Part shown: positions 1-7,221 of the stretch, piece by piece
Layout of the letters: every line of letters begins with the position of its first letter
Position numbering within the stretch: position 1 is the stretch's first letter
Source of the DNA: Zoogloea dura
GTDB taxonomy: Bacteria; Pseudomonadota; Gammaproteobacteria; Burkholderiales; Rhodocyclaceae
Direction of reading: 5' to 3'
NCBI RefSeq assembly: GCF_012927165.1
Contig: NZ_JABBGA010000031.1
Coordinates: 1-45,763 of the forward strand
Length of the DNA stretch: 45,763 bases
Program-made: the position numbers and the translations under genes
The notes under the pieces: model-generated
Databases searched by the model: none
Seen by the model: only the letters and a program-made list of their open reading frames with translations
What the model was told of the DNA's origin: nothing

Positions 1-917
1 GCGTCATCCAGGCCCATCTCGAGGAAGGCCTGCTTGAGGTCGTTGTAGGTCTTGCCGGCGGTGAGGATGCCGAGCCAGGCGTCGCGGTTCTCGAAGACGA
101 TGTTGTTGAGCTTGTTGGCGCGGGCGTAGCGCTTCACCACTTCGAGGCGCCGGGTGTAGAGGGATTGCTCCATCTCGAGGGCGTCGGCGCGCACGTTCAT
201 GCCGAGGTTCATGCGCGGGGTGAACAGCTGGCCGTCGAATTCCAGGTCGGGGGTGACGAAGTTGAGCCGCTCGGGGGAGACCAGGGCGCTGCCGCTGCCG
301 TCGGCGACGTTGGTGACGATCTTCATGCCCATCCACACACCGGCCATGCGCGACAGGTTGTAGCCGTGCAGGCCCAGGTCGAGGATCTCCTGGACGTTGC
401 CCGGGTAGAGGGAGGGGATGCCGACGTGAAAGAGCATGGGTTCGCTCTGGCTGGCGAGGGACGAGCTCTTGCAGCTGGGGTCGTCGCCGACGATGGCGAG
501 CACGCCGCCGTTCTTGCCGATGCCGGTGTAGTTGGCGTGTTTGAGGGCATCACCGGAGCGGTCCACGCCCGGGGCCTTGCCGTACCACAGGCCGGTGACC
601 CCGTCGAACTTCTGGCCGCCCACGGTGTGCAGCATCTGGGTGCCCCACACGGCGGTGGCGGCCAGGTCTTCGTTGATGCCGTCCACGAAGTGGATGTTCT
701 GCTCGAGCAGGTGCTTCTGCTGCTTGATCAGCGCCGCGTCCAGCATGCCCACCGGGGAGCCCCGGTAGCCCGAGACGAACATCCCGGTCTTGAGACCCCG
801 GCGCGCGTCCGTGCGCACCTGGTCCAGCGTCAGCCGCACGATCGCGTCTATCCCACCCAGGTTGATGATGCCGGTCTCCTGGGTGAATGGGTTGGTCTTC
901 TTTTCTGTCGATGACAT
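1..917 (-). CDS. Indolepyruvate ferredoxin oxidoreductase family protein, N-terminal part (partial)
   Basis: The minus-strand frame starting at ATG 917 reads MSSTEKKTNPFTQETGIINL and continues open for 305 codons to the window edge. A GAAAGGAC Shine-Dalgarno sits just upstream. The sequence (GMFVSGYRGSPVGMLD, then VDGINEDLAATAVWGTQ, GLWYGKAPGVDRSGDALKHA and AIVGDDPSCKSSSLASQSE) is that of the long fused IorA/IorB-type enzymes of proteobacteria, which usually exceed 1,100 residues, so only about a quarter is present. The family oxidatively decarboxylates aryl pyruvates (indolepyruvate, phenylpyruvate) to aryl-acetyl-CoA with thiamine diphosphate and ferredoxin. It lies 74 bases downstream of the Bcr/CflA exporter in the same direction, so it may be read with the aromatic operon. 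Whether it shares a pathway with the dioxygenase genes is inference. Confidence 0.85.
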   Translation of the reverse strand, partial: MSSTEKKTNPFTQETGIINLGGIDAIVRLTLDQVRTDARRGLKTGMFVSGYRGSPVGMLDAALIKQQKHLLEQNIHFVDGINEDLAATAVWGTQMLHTVGGQKFDGVTGLWYGKAPGVDRSGDALKHANYTGIGKNGGVLAIVGDDPSCKSSSLASQSEPMLFHVGIPSLYPGNVQEILDLGLHGYNLSRMAGVWMGMKIVTNVADGSGSALVSPERLNFVTPDLEFDGQLFTPRMNLGMNVRADALEMEQSLYTRRLEVVKRYARANKLNNIVFENRDAWLGILTAGKTYNDLKQAFLEMGLDD

Positions 918-991
918 CGGATGTCCTTTCTCTCTCATTGATATGCAGGGGCGGTCCCGGGCCTGAGGTCTTGTTGTGTCCGGGGAGGGGG

Positions 992-2203
992 TCAGGGTTG
1001 CGGCGTAGCGCTACGCCGGTCGGTCTGCCGGAACAGCAAGAAGCCCAGCACCGAGGTGGTGGCGGTGGCGGCGATGACGCCGGCCATGGGCAGGCCGCTG
1101 CCGTCATGCAGATAGCTGACGCCGGCACTGGCGAGCATGCCCAGCCCGAACTGCCCCGACACGAACAGGGCCGCCGCCGCGCCGGTGTTGAGCGGGTAGC
1201 GTTCCATCAGCAGGCCGACGCAGTTGGCGCCGAGCAGGCCGGTGACGCTGACCATCAGGAAGAGGCCGGCGATGGTGAGCGGCAGGACGTCGTGCAGAGA
1301 CACCCCGAGCAGCAGGGTGAGGGCGCCGGCCAGGCCGGTGAGGCAGGCCGCGCCTATCATGCGGACGGCCCCGACCCGGCGCACCAGGCGGGAGTTGGCG
1401 TAGTTGGCGGCGAAGATGCCGAGGGCGTTGGTGGCGAACAGCACGCTGTAGGCCCGCGGCGAGAATTGCTGCATCTCGATGAAGTAGTAGGGGCTGGCCG
1501 TGATGTAGGCAAACATGCCGGCGAAGGACATGCCACCGGCCAACAGCAGGCCGATGGCGGCCGGGTCGCCGAGCAGCTTGAGGTAGGCCGCGAAGGCCTT
1601 GCCCAGCGACAACTGCCCCCGGCGTTCGGGGGGCAGGGTCTCGGGGAGCTGGAAGTACACCGTGGCCAGGCTGAGGATGCCCCACACCAGGATGGCGGCG
1701 AAGGTGCCCCGCCAGCCGGCCAGATCGAGGATGACGCTGCCCAGCAGGGGCGACAGCAGCGGCGCGATGGCGGTGATCATGGCCAGCAGGGACAGCTTGC
1801 GCAGGGCCTCGGTCTGGGAGAACACATCGCGCACCACGGCCCGCGCCAGCACTGATGCGGCGCCGCCGCCGAGGGCCTGGATGAAGCGCGCGACGATCAG
1901 CTGTTCCACCGAGGTGGCGAGCAGGCAGGCCAGGCTGGCCAGCACGAAGAGGCTGATGCCGCTGAGCATCACGCGGCGCCGGCCATGGCGGTCGGAGATC
2001 GGCCCGTAGCCGAGCATGCCGATCGAGAAGCCGCCGAGGAAGACGGTGATGGACAGCTGGACGGCTTCCGGGGTGGTATTGAGCCCGGCCCGGATGGCGG
2101 GCAGGGCGGGCAGGTAGAGGTCGGTGGCCAGCGGCCCGAAGGCCACCAGCATGCCGAGCAGCAGCAGGAAGCGCCCTTGGGCGGCAGGGTTCCCGGTCGT
2201 CAC
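992..2203 (-). CDS. MFS transporter, Bcr/CflA drug-resistance family
   Basis: A 403-residue inner-membrane protein with the 12-helix major facilitator layout. The N-terminus FGPLATDLYLPALPAI and the motif-A loop GYGPISDRHGRRRVM between helices 2 and 3 are typical of Bcr/CflA proton antiporters (bicyclomycin, chloramphenicol, other small molecules). The start is GTG at 2203, with GGAGG nine bases upstream; no better ATG lies nearby. It begins only 15 bases after the stop of the AAHS importer gene, so the two are cotranscribed. In this operon it may export a toxic aromatic substrate or intermediate, giving a pair of one importer and one exporter. The substrate cannot be told from sequence. Confidence 0.85.
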   Translation of the reverse strand: MTTGNPAAQGRFLLLLGMLVAFGPLATDLYLPALPAIRAGLNTTPEAVQLSITVFLGGFSIGMLGYGPISDRHGRRRVMLSGISLFVLASLACLLATSVEQLIVARFIQALGGGAASVLARAVVRDVFSQTEALRKLSLLAMITAIAPLLSPLLGSVILDLAGWRGTFAAILVWGILSLATVYFQLPETLPPERRGQLSLGKAFAAYLKLLGDPAAIGLLLAGGMSFAGMFAYITASPYYFIEMQQFSPRAYSVLFATNALGIFAANYANSRLVRRVGAVRMIGAACLTGLAGALTLLLGVSLHDVLPLTIAGLFLMVSVTGLLGANCVGLLMERYPLNTGAAAALFVSGQFGLGMLASAGVSYLHDGSGLPMAGVIAATATTSVLGFLLFRQTDRRSATPQP

Positions 2204-2218
2204 TGGGCGGCCCTCCGG

Positions 2219-3580
2219 TCAGTGGGCGGCCAGGTGTTCAGCGCCTTTCGGTGTATCGGGCGGAAGATCCGGGTTCTCGGTGAGGCCGCGGTAGGTCCGG
2301 TCGAGCAGGATCACGGCGACGCCGGCGACGACCAGCACGGCGGCAAAGAACTGGTAGATGTCCTGGGGCGTCCACGCGGACTTGAGCAGGTAGCCGGTGA
2401 AGATCGGGGCGATGATGGCCACGCCGCGCCCGAAGCCGATCATCAGGCCGACACCGGTACCACGCACCGAGGTCGGGTAGATGAAGGGGCTGATCGCGTA
2501 GAAGGCCGCCAGGCCGCCGTTGGCGCAGGCGCCCACAGCGAGGGCCAGCACTACGGCGAGGCCGGCGTCGGTGAAGTTGTTGGCGAACAGGGTGTAGGCC
2601 AGCGAGCCGGCGAACATGATCAGGGCGGTGACGATGCGCGGCCGGATCACCAGGGTGAGGCCGGCGAAGAGCAGCGAGCCGAGCACCCCGCCGATGGCGA
2701 TGAGCACGCCGGTGCGCCCGCCCAGGGCGGCGTTGCCGGTGGCGTCGGCGATGAGCTTGGCGGTCCAGGTGTTGGCGAAGTAGAAGGCCGCGGTGAGGCT
2801 GGCGTAGCCGAGCCACAGCAGGGCGGTGCGTGGCAGCATGATGCCGCTGAACAAGGCCTTGCTGGCGACATGCATCTCGCTGCTCTCGAGGGGCGGCGGC
2901 AGGGCCTTGGCCGGCGGGTAGCCGAGCTTGCCGGCGATCTTGTTGTACTGATCGAGGGCGCCGTCGGGGGCGTTCTCGATCAGGTACTCGATGGATTCGG
3001 GCAGGGCGGCGAGCACCCACAGCAGGCTCAGGGCGGTGAGCACGGCGCCGAAGACGAAGGGCGCGCGCCAGCCGAATTCGGCGATGAGGGGGTTGGTGAG
3101 GGCGCCGCCCATGGCCACCCCGGCGGGCAGGCCCATGCCGTAGATGCCCATCACCGTGCCACGCCGGGCGTCCGAGCTGTACTCGGAGACGATGATGTTG
3201 AGGCTGGAGATGATGGCGCCGATGAACAGGCCGGCAAAGGCGCGGAAGGCGACCAGCTGCCACAGGTCGGTGGCCACGGCGGACAGCCCCATGCCGATGA
3301 CGATGAGGCTCAGGCACAGGATGATGTGGCGGCGGCGGCCGATGCGGTCGGCGAGGGGCGAGATGAAGGTGGCGCCGATGGCCATGCCGAAGATGCCGGC
3401 GCTGAGCAGGTAGCCGACCTCGACCGGGCCGAGGCTCCAGGCCTTGGCAACGTGGGGGGCGACGAAGGCCATGACCAGCACCTCGTAGCCGTCGATCATG
3501 CACAGCACGATGCACAGGGCGATCATGCCCATCTGGAAGCGACGCATGGGCTGCGTCAGGATGGCTTCACGTAAATCCAT
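2219..3580 (-). CDS. MFS aromatic acid:H+ symporter (AAHS family)
   Basis: A 453-residue, 12-helix major facilitator protein. Helix 1 carries CMIDGYEVLVMAFVAPHVAK, which corresponds to the conserved DGxD-type signature of the AAHS family (PcaK, BenK, MhpT), and the loop LADRIGRRRHIILC is motif A. These importers bring benzoate, 4-hydroxybenzoate or hydroxyphenylpropionate-type acids across the inner membrane with protons. Start at ATG 3580 with GGAGAG six bases upstream. A gap of 135 bases separates it from the flavin reductase gene; that gap holds a 7-bp GC-rich inverted repeat (3675-3681 with 3698-3704), so expression of the transporters may be modulated separately. Its place in the operon makes it the likely uptake system for the phenolic substrate. 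Confidence 0.88.
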   Translation of the reverse strand: MDLREAILTQPMRRFQMGMIALCIVLCMIDGYEVLVMAFVAPHVAKAWSLGPVEVGYLLSAGIFGMAIGATFISPLADRIGRRRHIILCLSLIVIGMGLSAVATDLWQLVAFRAFAGLFIGAIISSLNIIVSEYSSDARRGTVMGIYGMGLPAGVAMGGALTNPLIAEFGWRAPFVFGAVLTALSLLWVLAALPESIEYLIENAPDGALDQYNKIAGKLGYPPAKALPPPLESSEMHVASKALFSGIMLPRTALLWLGYASLTAAFYFANTWTAKLIADATGNAALGGRTGVLIAIGGVLGSLLFAGLTLVIRPRIVTALIMFAGSLAYTLFANNFTDAGLAVVLALAVGACANGGLAAFYAISPFIYPTSVRGTGVGLMIGFGRGVAIIAPIFTGYLLKSAWTPQDIYQFFAAVLVVAGVAVILLDRTYRGLTENPDLPPDTPKGAEHLAAH

Positions 3581-3715
3581 TGTCTTCTCTCCTGCTGTCT
3601 GGGCGCGTGCGGGGGAGGTCTTCCCTCCGGCTTGCGGGTGGCCGCGATGGCCGGTCTTCTTATAGTTGTGCGGGGCGCCGGCTGTGCGGCCAGGGCCCCG
3701 GCGCTGCGTGCTGTT

Positions 3716-4282
3716 TTACTGGGGGAGGCGGCGGAAGGCGCCGTTCAGGTAGACCAGGGCTTCGCCGTCGGTGCGCTCGCGCACGGCGAGGACTTCGCAC
3801 AGGAAGGCGTGGTGGGTGCTCTCGTCAAACATCTTGATGACGCGGCAATCGAAGCTCGACAAGGTGTTGTCGAGCACCGGGGCGCCGCTCACCAGGGTCG
3901 TCCAGCTGCCGGTGCCGAAGCGGTCTTCACCCTGCACACCCTCGACCATGCCGGCGAAGACGCGGGCGACATCTTCCTGCTCGCCGGCCAGCACATTGAC
4001 GGCGAGCGCCGCGCTGGTCTGGATCAGGTTGTTGGCATAGACGTTCTTGTTCACGAAGACCACCAGGCGCGGCGGATCGGTGGTGACCGAGCAGACCGCG
4101 GTGGCGGTCAGGCCGGCGCGGTGGGTGCCGTCGGTGGCGGTGATGATGGACACGGCGGCGGCCAGGTGGCGCATGCCGTTGCGTTGTTCGAGCGGGGTGA
4201 CGAGAGGCAGGTCGGCGAGGGCGGGGGTGGAGATGTCCCGGGCCGGGGTCTGGTGGACGACGTTGCCGGTGAGATCGGTCAT
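3716..4282 (-). CDS. Flavin reductase (HpaC-like, small component of two-component monooxygenase)
   Basis: 188 residues from the ATG at 4282 (MTDLTGNVVHQTPARD). The frame is open further upstream, but the family begins near RNGMRHLAAAVSIITA, so the inner ATG is preferred. The protein is a flavin reductase-like split barrel: GLTATAVCSVTTDPPRLVVF is the flavin-binding strand-loop of the HpaC/HsaB group, followed by ALAVNVLAGEQEDVARVFAG and a C-terminal HAFLCEVLAV strand. Such enzymes reduce free FMN or FAD with NAD(P)H and hand it to a partner oxygenase. The partner is the monooxygenase gene 74 bases upstream. The cytosolic reaction supplies reduced flavin for hydroxylation of a phenol. Confidence 0.88.
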   Translation of the reverse strand: MTDLTGNVVHQTPARDISTPALADLPLVTPLEQRNGMRHLAAAVSIITATDGTHRAGLTATAVCSVTTDPPRLVVFVNKNVYANNLIQTSAALAVNVLAGEQEDVARVFAGMVEGVQGEDRFGTGSWTTLVSGAPVLDNTLSSFDCRVIKMFDESTHHAFLCEVLAVRERTDGEALVYLNGAFRRLPQ

Positions 4283-4356
4283 GGAAGTTCTCTCTGCGGA
4301 TCGTTGAAAGAGGGCCCGGCGCACCGGCCGGGCCGCCCGAAGATTCAGACTCGGAC

Positions 4357-5550
4357 TCAGACGCGGACGCCGAAGGGGTTGGCCTTGGGCAGGGGGTTGC
4401 CCAGCAACTGGCCGCCCAGCAGGTCGCCGATGTTGTCCTGGTTCTGGGTGATGTGGTTGGTGCCGACCAGCAGGTCGCGCAGCTGGCGCTGCATCGGGCA
4501 GTTGAGCCAGACGCCGCGGGTGGAGGTCTTCTTGAAGATCATGTGGGCTGCATCGAAGACTTCACCGCCGGTGAACTGGTTGGTGGCGAAGTGGCGGATG
4601 CGGGTGTCGAGGGGCACCAGCTCGCCCTTGGAGGCATAGCCCCAGGCTTCCTCGGTGTTGTGCAGCACGCGGGTGGTGGCGCCGAGGATCTTGGCGTAGG
4701 CCTCGCCCAGCTTGCCCTTGATGAAGGGGTCCTGCACGGCGGCGCCGACGGCCTGGTTGAGGTTCTGGCGCGGCACCATGTGCTCGATGTAGAGGTCGAC
4801 CATGCCGCGGGCCATGCCGATCAGCACCGACGACACGGCGGCGTAGAAGACGTAGAAGAAGGGCATCTTGTAGAGGTTGTTCACGTCGCCGTGGGATTCC
4901 TGGTCGTAGGCGCCGATGACGTGGCTGCGGTAGGCGGGGACGAACACGTCGCGGATCGACAGCTTCTTGCTGCCGGTGCCGGCCAGGCCGACCACGTACC
5001 AGTCGTCGATGATGTCGAAGTCGGAGCGCTGGACCCAGAAGGAGCGGAAGACCTGCTCGCCGTTCTCTTCGACACGGCCGCCGAGGAAGGCGCCGCCGTC
5101 GGCGTGGTCGCAGCCGCTGGAGGTCAGCCACTCGCCGTTGAGCACGTAGCCGCCGTCAACCTTGGTGACGGTGCCGAAGGGGGCGTAGGAGGAGGACACC
5201 AGGCGGGTGTTGTCCTGGCCCCACAGCTCGTCGCCGCACTGGGTGGGCAGCAGGCCCACTTCGAAGGGATGCACGCCGAGCACCATCACGTTCCAGGCGC
5301 TGGAGGGGCAGCCGCGGGCCAGCTCCATCAGGACCTTGTTGAGCACGTTCGGGTGCATTTCGTAGCCGCCCCACTGTTTGGGCTGGAGGATCTTGAAGAA
5401 ACCGGCGTCCTTGAACTTCTGGATGGTTTCGCGGGACACCATGCGGGCCTTTTCGCAGGCCTCGGCGCGTTCGCGCAGCCAGGGGATCAGGGCTTCGGCG
5501 CGGGCGACGATCTCGGCTTCGGTGGGGATCTGGGTGTCGAGGGTGGTCAT
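4357..5550 (-). CDS. Group D flavin-dependent monooxygenase, large component (acyl-CoA dehydrogenase fold)
   Basis: 397 residues starting at ATG 5550, with AAGGAG nine bases upstream; an upstream in-frame ATG at 5652 lies inside the dioxygenase gene and is rejected. The protein has an acyl-CoA dehydrogenase fold but belongs to the HsaA / HpaH-C2 / DszC-type monooxygenases: ARGCPSSAWNVMVLGVHPFE, then GYVLNGEWLTSSGCDHAD (FMN-binding middle domain), VVGLAGTGSKKLSIRDVFVP, and a C-terminal helical bundle with STRGVWLNCPMQRQLRDL. These enzymes hydroxylate phenols ortho to the hydroxyl group with reduced flavin and O2, making catechols. It lies between its flavin reductase and an MhpB-like catechol dioxygenase, so the product is expected to be the dioxygenase's substrate. 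The exact phenol is unknown. Confidence 0.87.
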   Translation of the reverse strand: MTTLDTQIPTEAEIVARAEALIPWLRERAEACEKARMVSRETIQKFKDAGFFKILQPKQWGGYEMHPNVLNKVLMELARGCPSSAWNVMVLGVHPFEVGLLPTQCGDELWGQDNTRLVSSSYAPFGTVTKVDGGYVLNGEWLTSSGCDHADGGAFLGGRVEENGEQVFRSFWVQRSDFDIIDDWYVVGLAGTGSKKLSIRDVFVPAYRSHVIGAYDQESHGDVNNLYKMPFFYVFYAAVSSVLIGMARGMVDLYIEHMVPRQNLNQAVGAAVQDPFIKGKLGEAYAKILGATTRVLHNTEEAWGYASKGELVPLDTRIRHFATNQFTGGEVFDAAHMIFKKTSTRGVWLNCPMQRQLRDLLVGTNHITQNQDNIGDLLGGQLLGNPLPKANPFGVRV

Positions 5551-5609
5551 GGTCTTGTTCTCCTTTGATATGGGTCGTTGCAGGGCGGTGGGACGGGTGT
5601 TCGTGTGGA

Positions 5610-6548
5610 TCAGGCCTGCTCGGCGCTGATCACGCCGTAGCCGGCAATCCATTCGTTGATGGCGCGGTAGTAGTCCTTGCGGGCGCTATAAGGGCCGGTG
5701 GCGGCGAGGGCGGCGAAGGCGGCAACCCAGGTGCGGATCTCGTGGGTGGAGCGGCCGGCCGCTTTGGAGATCTCGTCGATCTTGAAATCGTCGATCTCGT
5801 CGAGGCGGCGCTCGATCAGCAGGTCCATGAAGGCCTGGTCCCATTCGGCGTTGAGCGGCGTCTGGGCGCTTTCCGGTGTGCCGTAGATCTTGCCGGCGGC
5901 GATGGTGCGGGCCTGGCGGGCGGCGCGGGCCTCGGGCGTCGGGTTGCGGCCGGCGATCAGGAAGTTGGCGATCTCGTCGGGCGCGCCGTTGAGCAGCGGC
6001 ACCGGCGGTTCGTGGGACAGGCCGCCGGTGCCGAGGATCAGCACCCGCTTGTCGAGCTTGGCGAGGAAGCGGCCGACGGCTTCGCCGAGCTTGCGGACGC
6101 GGCGGTAGGGGCCGAAGGGCGGGGCCACCGAGTTGATGATGATGGGGATCACCGGGTAGCGGGTGAGGCTGCCGGTCATCTCCTCGAGCGTCTGGGTGCA
6201 GCCGTGATCGACCTGCAGGCGGTGCGAGATGGCGATGTCGAGATCGCTGTCGAGGATGTGCCGGGCCAGGTCCAGGGCGGTATCCCGCGGGATCGACAGG
6301 GGGCCGGACATGGTCTGGTAGTCACCCACCGAGTCGGCCGCCGTGGCGATGACGAAGGGCGGCATCAGGTCGTAGAACAGGCCGTTGTAGTGGTCCGGGG
6401 CGAAGACGATGATCAGTTCGGGGTCGAAGGCCTCGACTTCGGCACGGCTCCGGGCGAGCACGTCGTCCACTTCCTTGACGACGTCCGCGCCCGGATCGTT
6501 GAGGCCGCGCAGCGGGGTGTGCGACAGGCATTTGAGCTTGATGGACAT
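5610..6548 (-). CDS. mhpB: Extradiol catechol dioxygenase, MhpB-like (LigB superfamily)
   Basis: 312 residues from ATG 6548, chosen because AAGGAGG lies a few bases upstream. The protein follows E. coli MhpB closely along its length: KCLSHTPLRGLNDPG at the N-terminus, ELIIVFAPDHYNGLFYDLMP, VDHGCTQTLEEM, LGTGGLSHEPPVPLL and a C-terminal GRSTHEIRTWVAAFAA. The conserved histidines in the DHG and GLSHEPP motifs are retained. MhpB opens 2,3-dihydroxyphenylpropionate next to the hydroxyls using Fe(II) and O2. It is the first gene of the operon. No hydrolase, hydratase or aldolase (MhpC, D, E equivalents) is in the window, so the substrate may differ from dihydroxyphenylpropionate; the symbol indicates family, not proven substrate. 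Confidence 0.85.
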   Translation of the reverse strand: MSIKLKCLSHTPLRGLNDPGADVVKEVDDVLARSRAEVEAFDPELIIVFAPDHYNGLFYDLMPPFVIATAADSVGDYQTMSGPLSIPRDTALDLARHILDSDLDIAISHRLQVDHGCTQTLEEMTGSLTRYPVIPIIINSVAPPFGPYRRVRKLGEAVGRFLAKLDKRVLILGTGGLSHEPPVPLLNGAPDEIANFLIAGRNPTPEARAARQARTIAAGKIYGTPESAQTPLNAEWDQAFMDLLIERRLDEIDDFKIDEISKAAGRSTHEIRTWVAAFAALAATGPYSARKDYYRAINEWIAGYGVISAEQA

Positions 6549-6568
6549 GTTTCCTCCTTGCAGGGTGA

Positions 6569-6613
6569 TTTCAGGCAAGCCGCTCCCCTCAGGGGCTCGG
6601 GGAGCTCCTGAAA
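6569..6613 (-). promoter_or_regulatory. Two-tier stem-loop in the mhpB 5' leader
   Basis: Two nested perfect inverted repeats: outer arms TTTCAGG (6569-6575) with CCTGAAA (6607-6613), inner arms GCTCCCC (6582-6588) with GGGGAGC (6599-6605) around a 10-base loop. The structure ends about 13 bases before the mhpB Shine-Dalgarno. Its position between the possible minicistron and the ribosome binding site suggests a role in leader folding or transcript stability. It has no U-tract, so it is not a simple terminator. Confidence 0.45.
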
Positions 6614-6666
6614 GCAAGGGCGAAGTGATCTGGAACGGGCGTCGCGACGGACGTGAAGCGGGGGGA

Positions 6667-6696
6667 CTAGCTGGAGTCGCTGCGGGGCGTGGTCAT
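6667..6696 (-). CDS. Possible 9-codon leader minicistron upstream of mhpB
   Basis: In the mhpB leader an ATG at 6696 is preceded by GGAG at good spacing (GGAGACACCGATG) and opens a 9-codon frame, MTTPRSDSS, ending in TAG at 6667. It lies downstream of the AT-rich promoter region and upstream of a compound stem-loop. It may be a translated leader peptide, or a chance frame; nothing in the residues (no run of one amino acid) identifies an attenuation signal. Confidence 0.3.
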   Translation of the reverse strand: MTTPRSDSS

Positions 6697-6704
6697 CGGT
6701 GTCT

Positions 6705-6835
6705 CCGTATTTATTCTATTTAGCTGAACGCATTCTAGAGACGATCACGGATACAGGAAAATTTTTCCCGAACATGTCCACTGTATGCACAATTCTGTTT
6801 TTAAACAGTTTTTTGTGTTTTGTGTGCAGATTTAG
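6705..6835 (-). promoter_or_regulatory. AT-rich promoter/operator region of the aromatic operon
   Basis: This segment stands out as AT-rich in very GC-rich surroundings and is the only credible place for the promoter of mhpB and the following genes. It contains three symmetric elements: GGAAAA-T-TTTTCC at 6756-6768, CTGTTT-TT-AAACAG at about 6795-6808, and separated arms TGCACA (6786-6791) and TGTGCA (6823-6828). Such symmetry suggests binding by a dimeric regulator; no regulator gene lies beside the operon in this window. The rest of 6549-6968 holds the leader features and a feoA-distal hairpin, and no protein gene. Confidence 0.45.
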
Positions 6836-6857
6836 GTGGGGCGGGAGGGGAATGCGA

Positions 6858-6890
6858 GCCGGGCACGCCACGGGATGCGGCGTGCCCGGC
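6858..6890 (-). terminator. Strong hairpin downstream of feoA
   Basis: A perfect 12-bp stem (GCCGGGCACGCC with GGCGTGCCCGGC) around a 9-base loop, about 80 bases beyond the feoA stop. It probably ends feoBA transcription or protects the 3' end. There is no T-run on either side, so it is not a canonical intrinsic terminator. Confidence 0.45.
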
Positions 6891-6968
6891 AGGCCGGCGT
6901 GGGAGCCGGCGGGTTGCGCTACGGAAGGGGATTCCGCAGCACGGTTGGCAGGATGAGCAGTGGCAGGA

Positions 6969-7217
6969 TCAGCGGCTGACCCACACGTGGCGGGCAACGC
7001 TGTGCTCCAGGGCCAGCTCGACTTCATCGGCAAGGATCACCGTCATCGGTTTCTGTTGCAGCACGCGGATCGGCCGGTTCTCGGCCAGCCCATAGGCGGT
7101 GAGCTGTTCGCGCTGGTGGGGGTCGATCTCGTCGCCGAGGGAGGCCAGGCGGACTTCCTGGCCGGGGGGAATGAAGGCCAACGGTACGAGGGCCTGGTGG
7201 TCGGAGTGCTTGCTCAT
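6969..7217 (-). CDS. feoA: FeoA ferrous iron transport accessory protein
   Basis: An 82-residue SH3-like protein. VPLAFIPPGQEVRLASLGD followed by REQLTAYGLAENRPIRVLQQKPMT and a closing IL-DEVELALEHSVARHVWV match the FeoA fold, in which a small barrel binds or regulates FeoB. It starts at ATG 7217, four bases after the feoB stop, so it is the second gene of a feoB-feoA operon, the reverse of the usual feoA-feoB order. No feoC is present. It acts at the cytoplasmic face of the membrane. Confidence 0.85.
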   Translation of the reverse strand: MSKHSDHQALVPLAFIPPGQEVRLASLGDEIDPHQREQLTAYGLAENRPIRVLQQKPMTVILADEVELALEHSVARHVWVSR

Positions 7218-7221
7218 GGTG

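Noticed and set aside
1985-3574. Plus-strand open frame of 529 codons opposite the AAHS transporter
   Set aside because: It is a Gly/Gln/Glu-rich shadow of the high-GC transporter gene on the other strand, with no domain and no ribosome site.
3660-3710. Separate promoter or attenuator for the two transporter genes
   Set aside because: Only a 7-bp GC repeat and a TATAAG-like string are present; no -35 element or T-run supports a firm call.
6858-6890. Canonical rho-independent terminator
   Set aside because: The stem is perfect but no U-tract follows on either strand, so it is listed only as a terminator-like hairpin.
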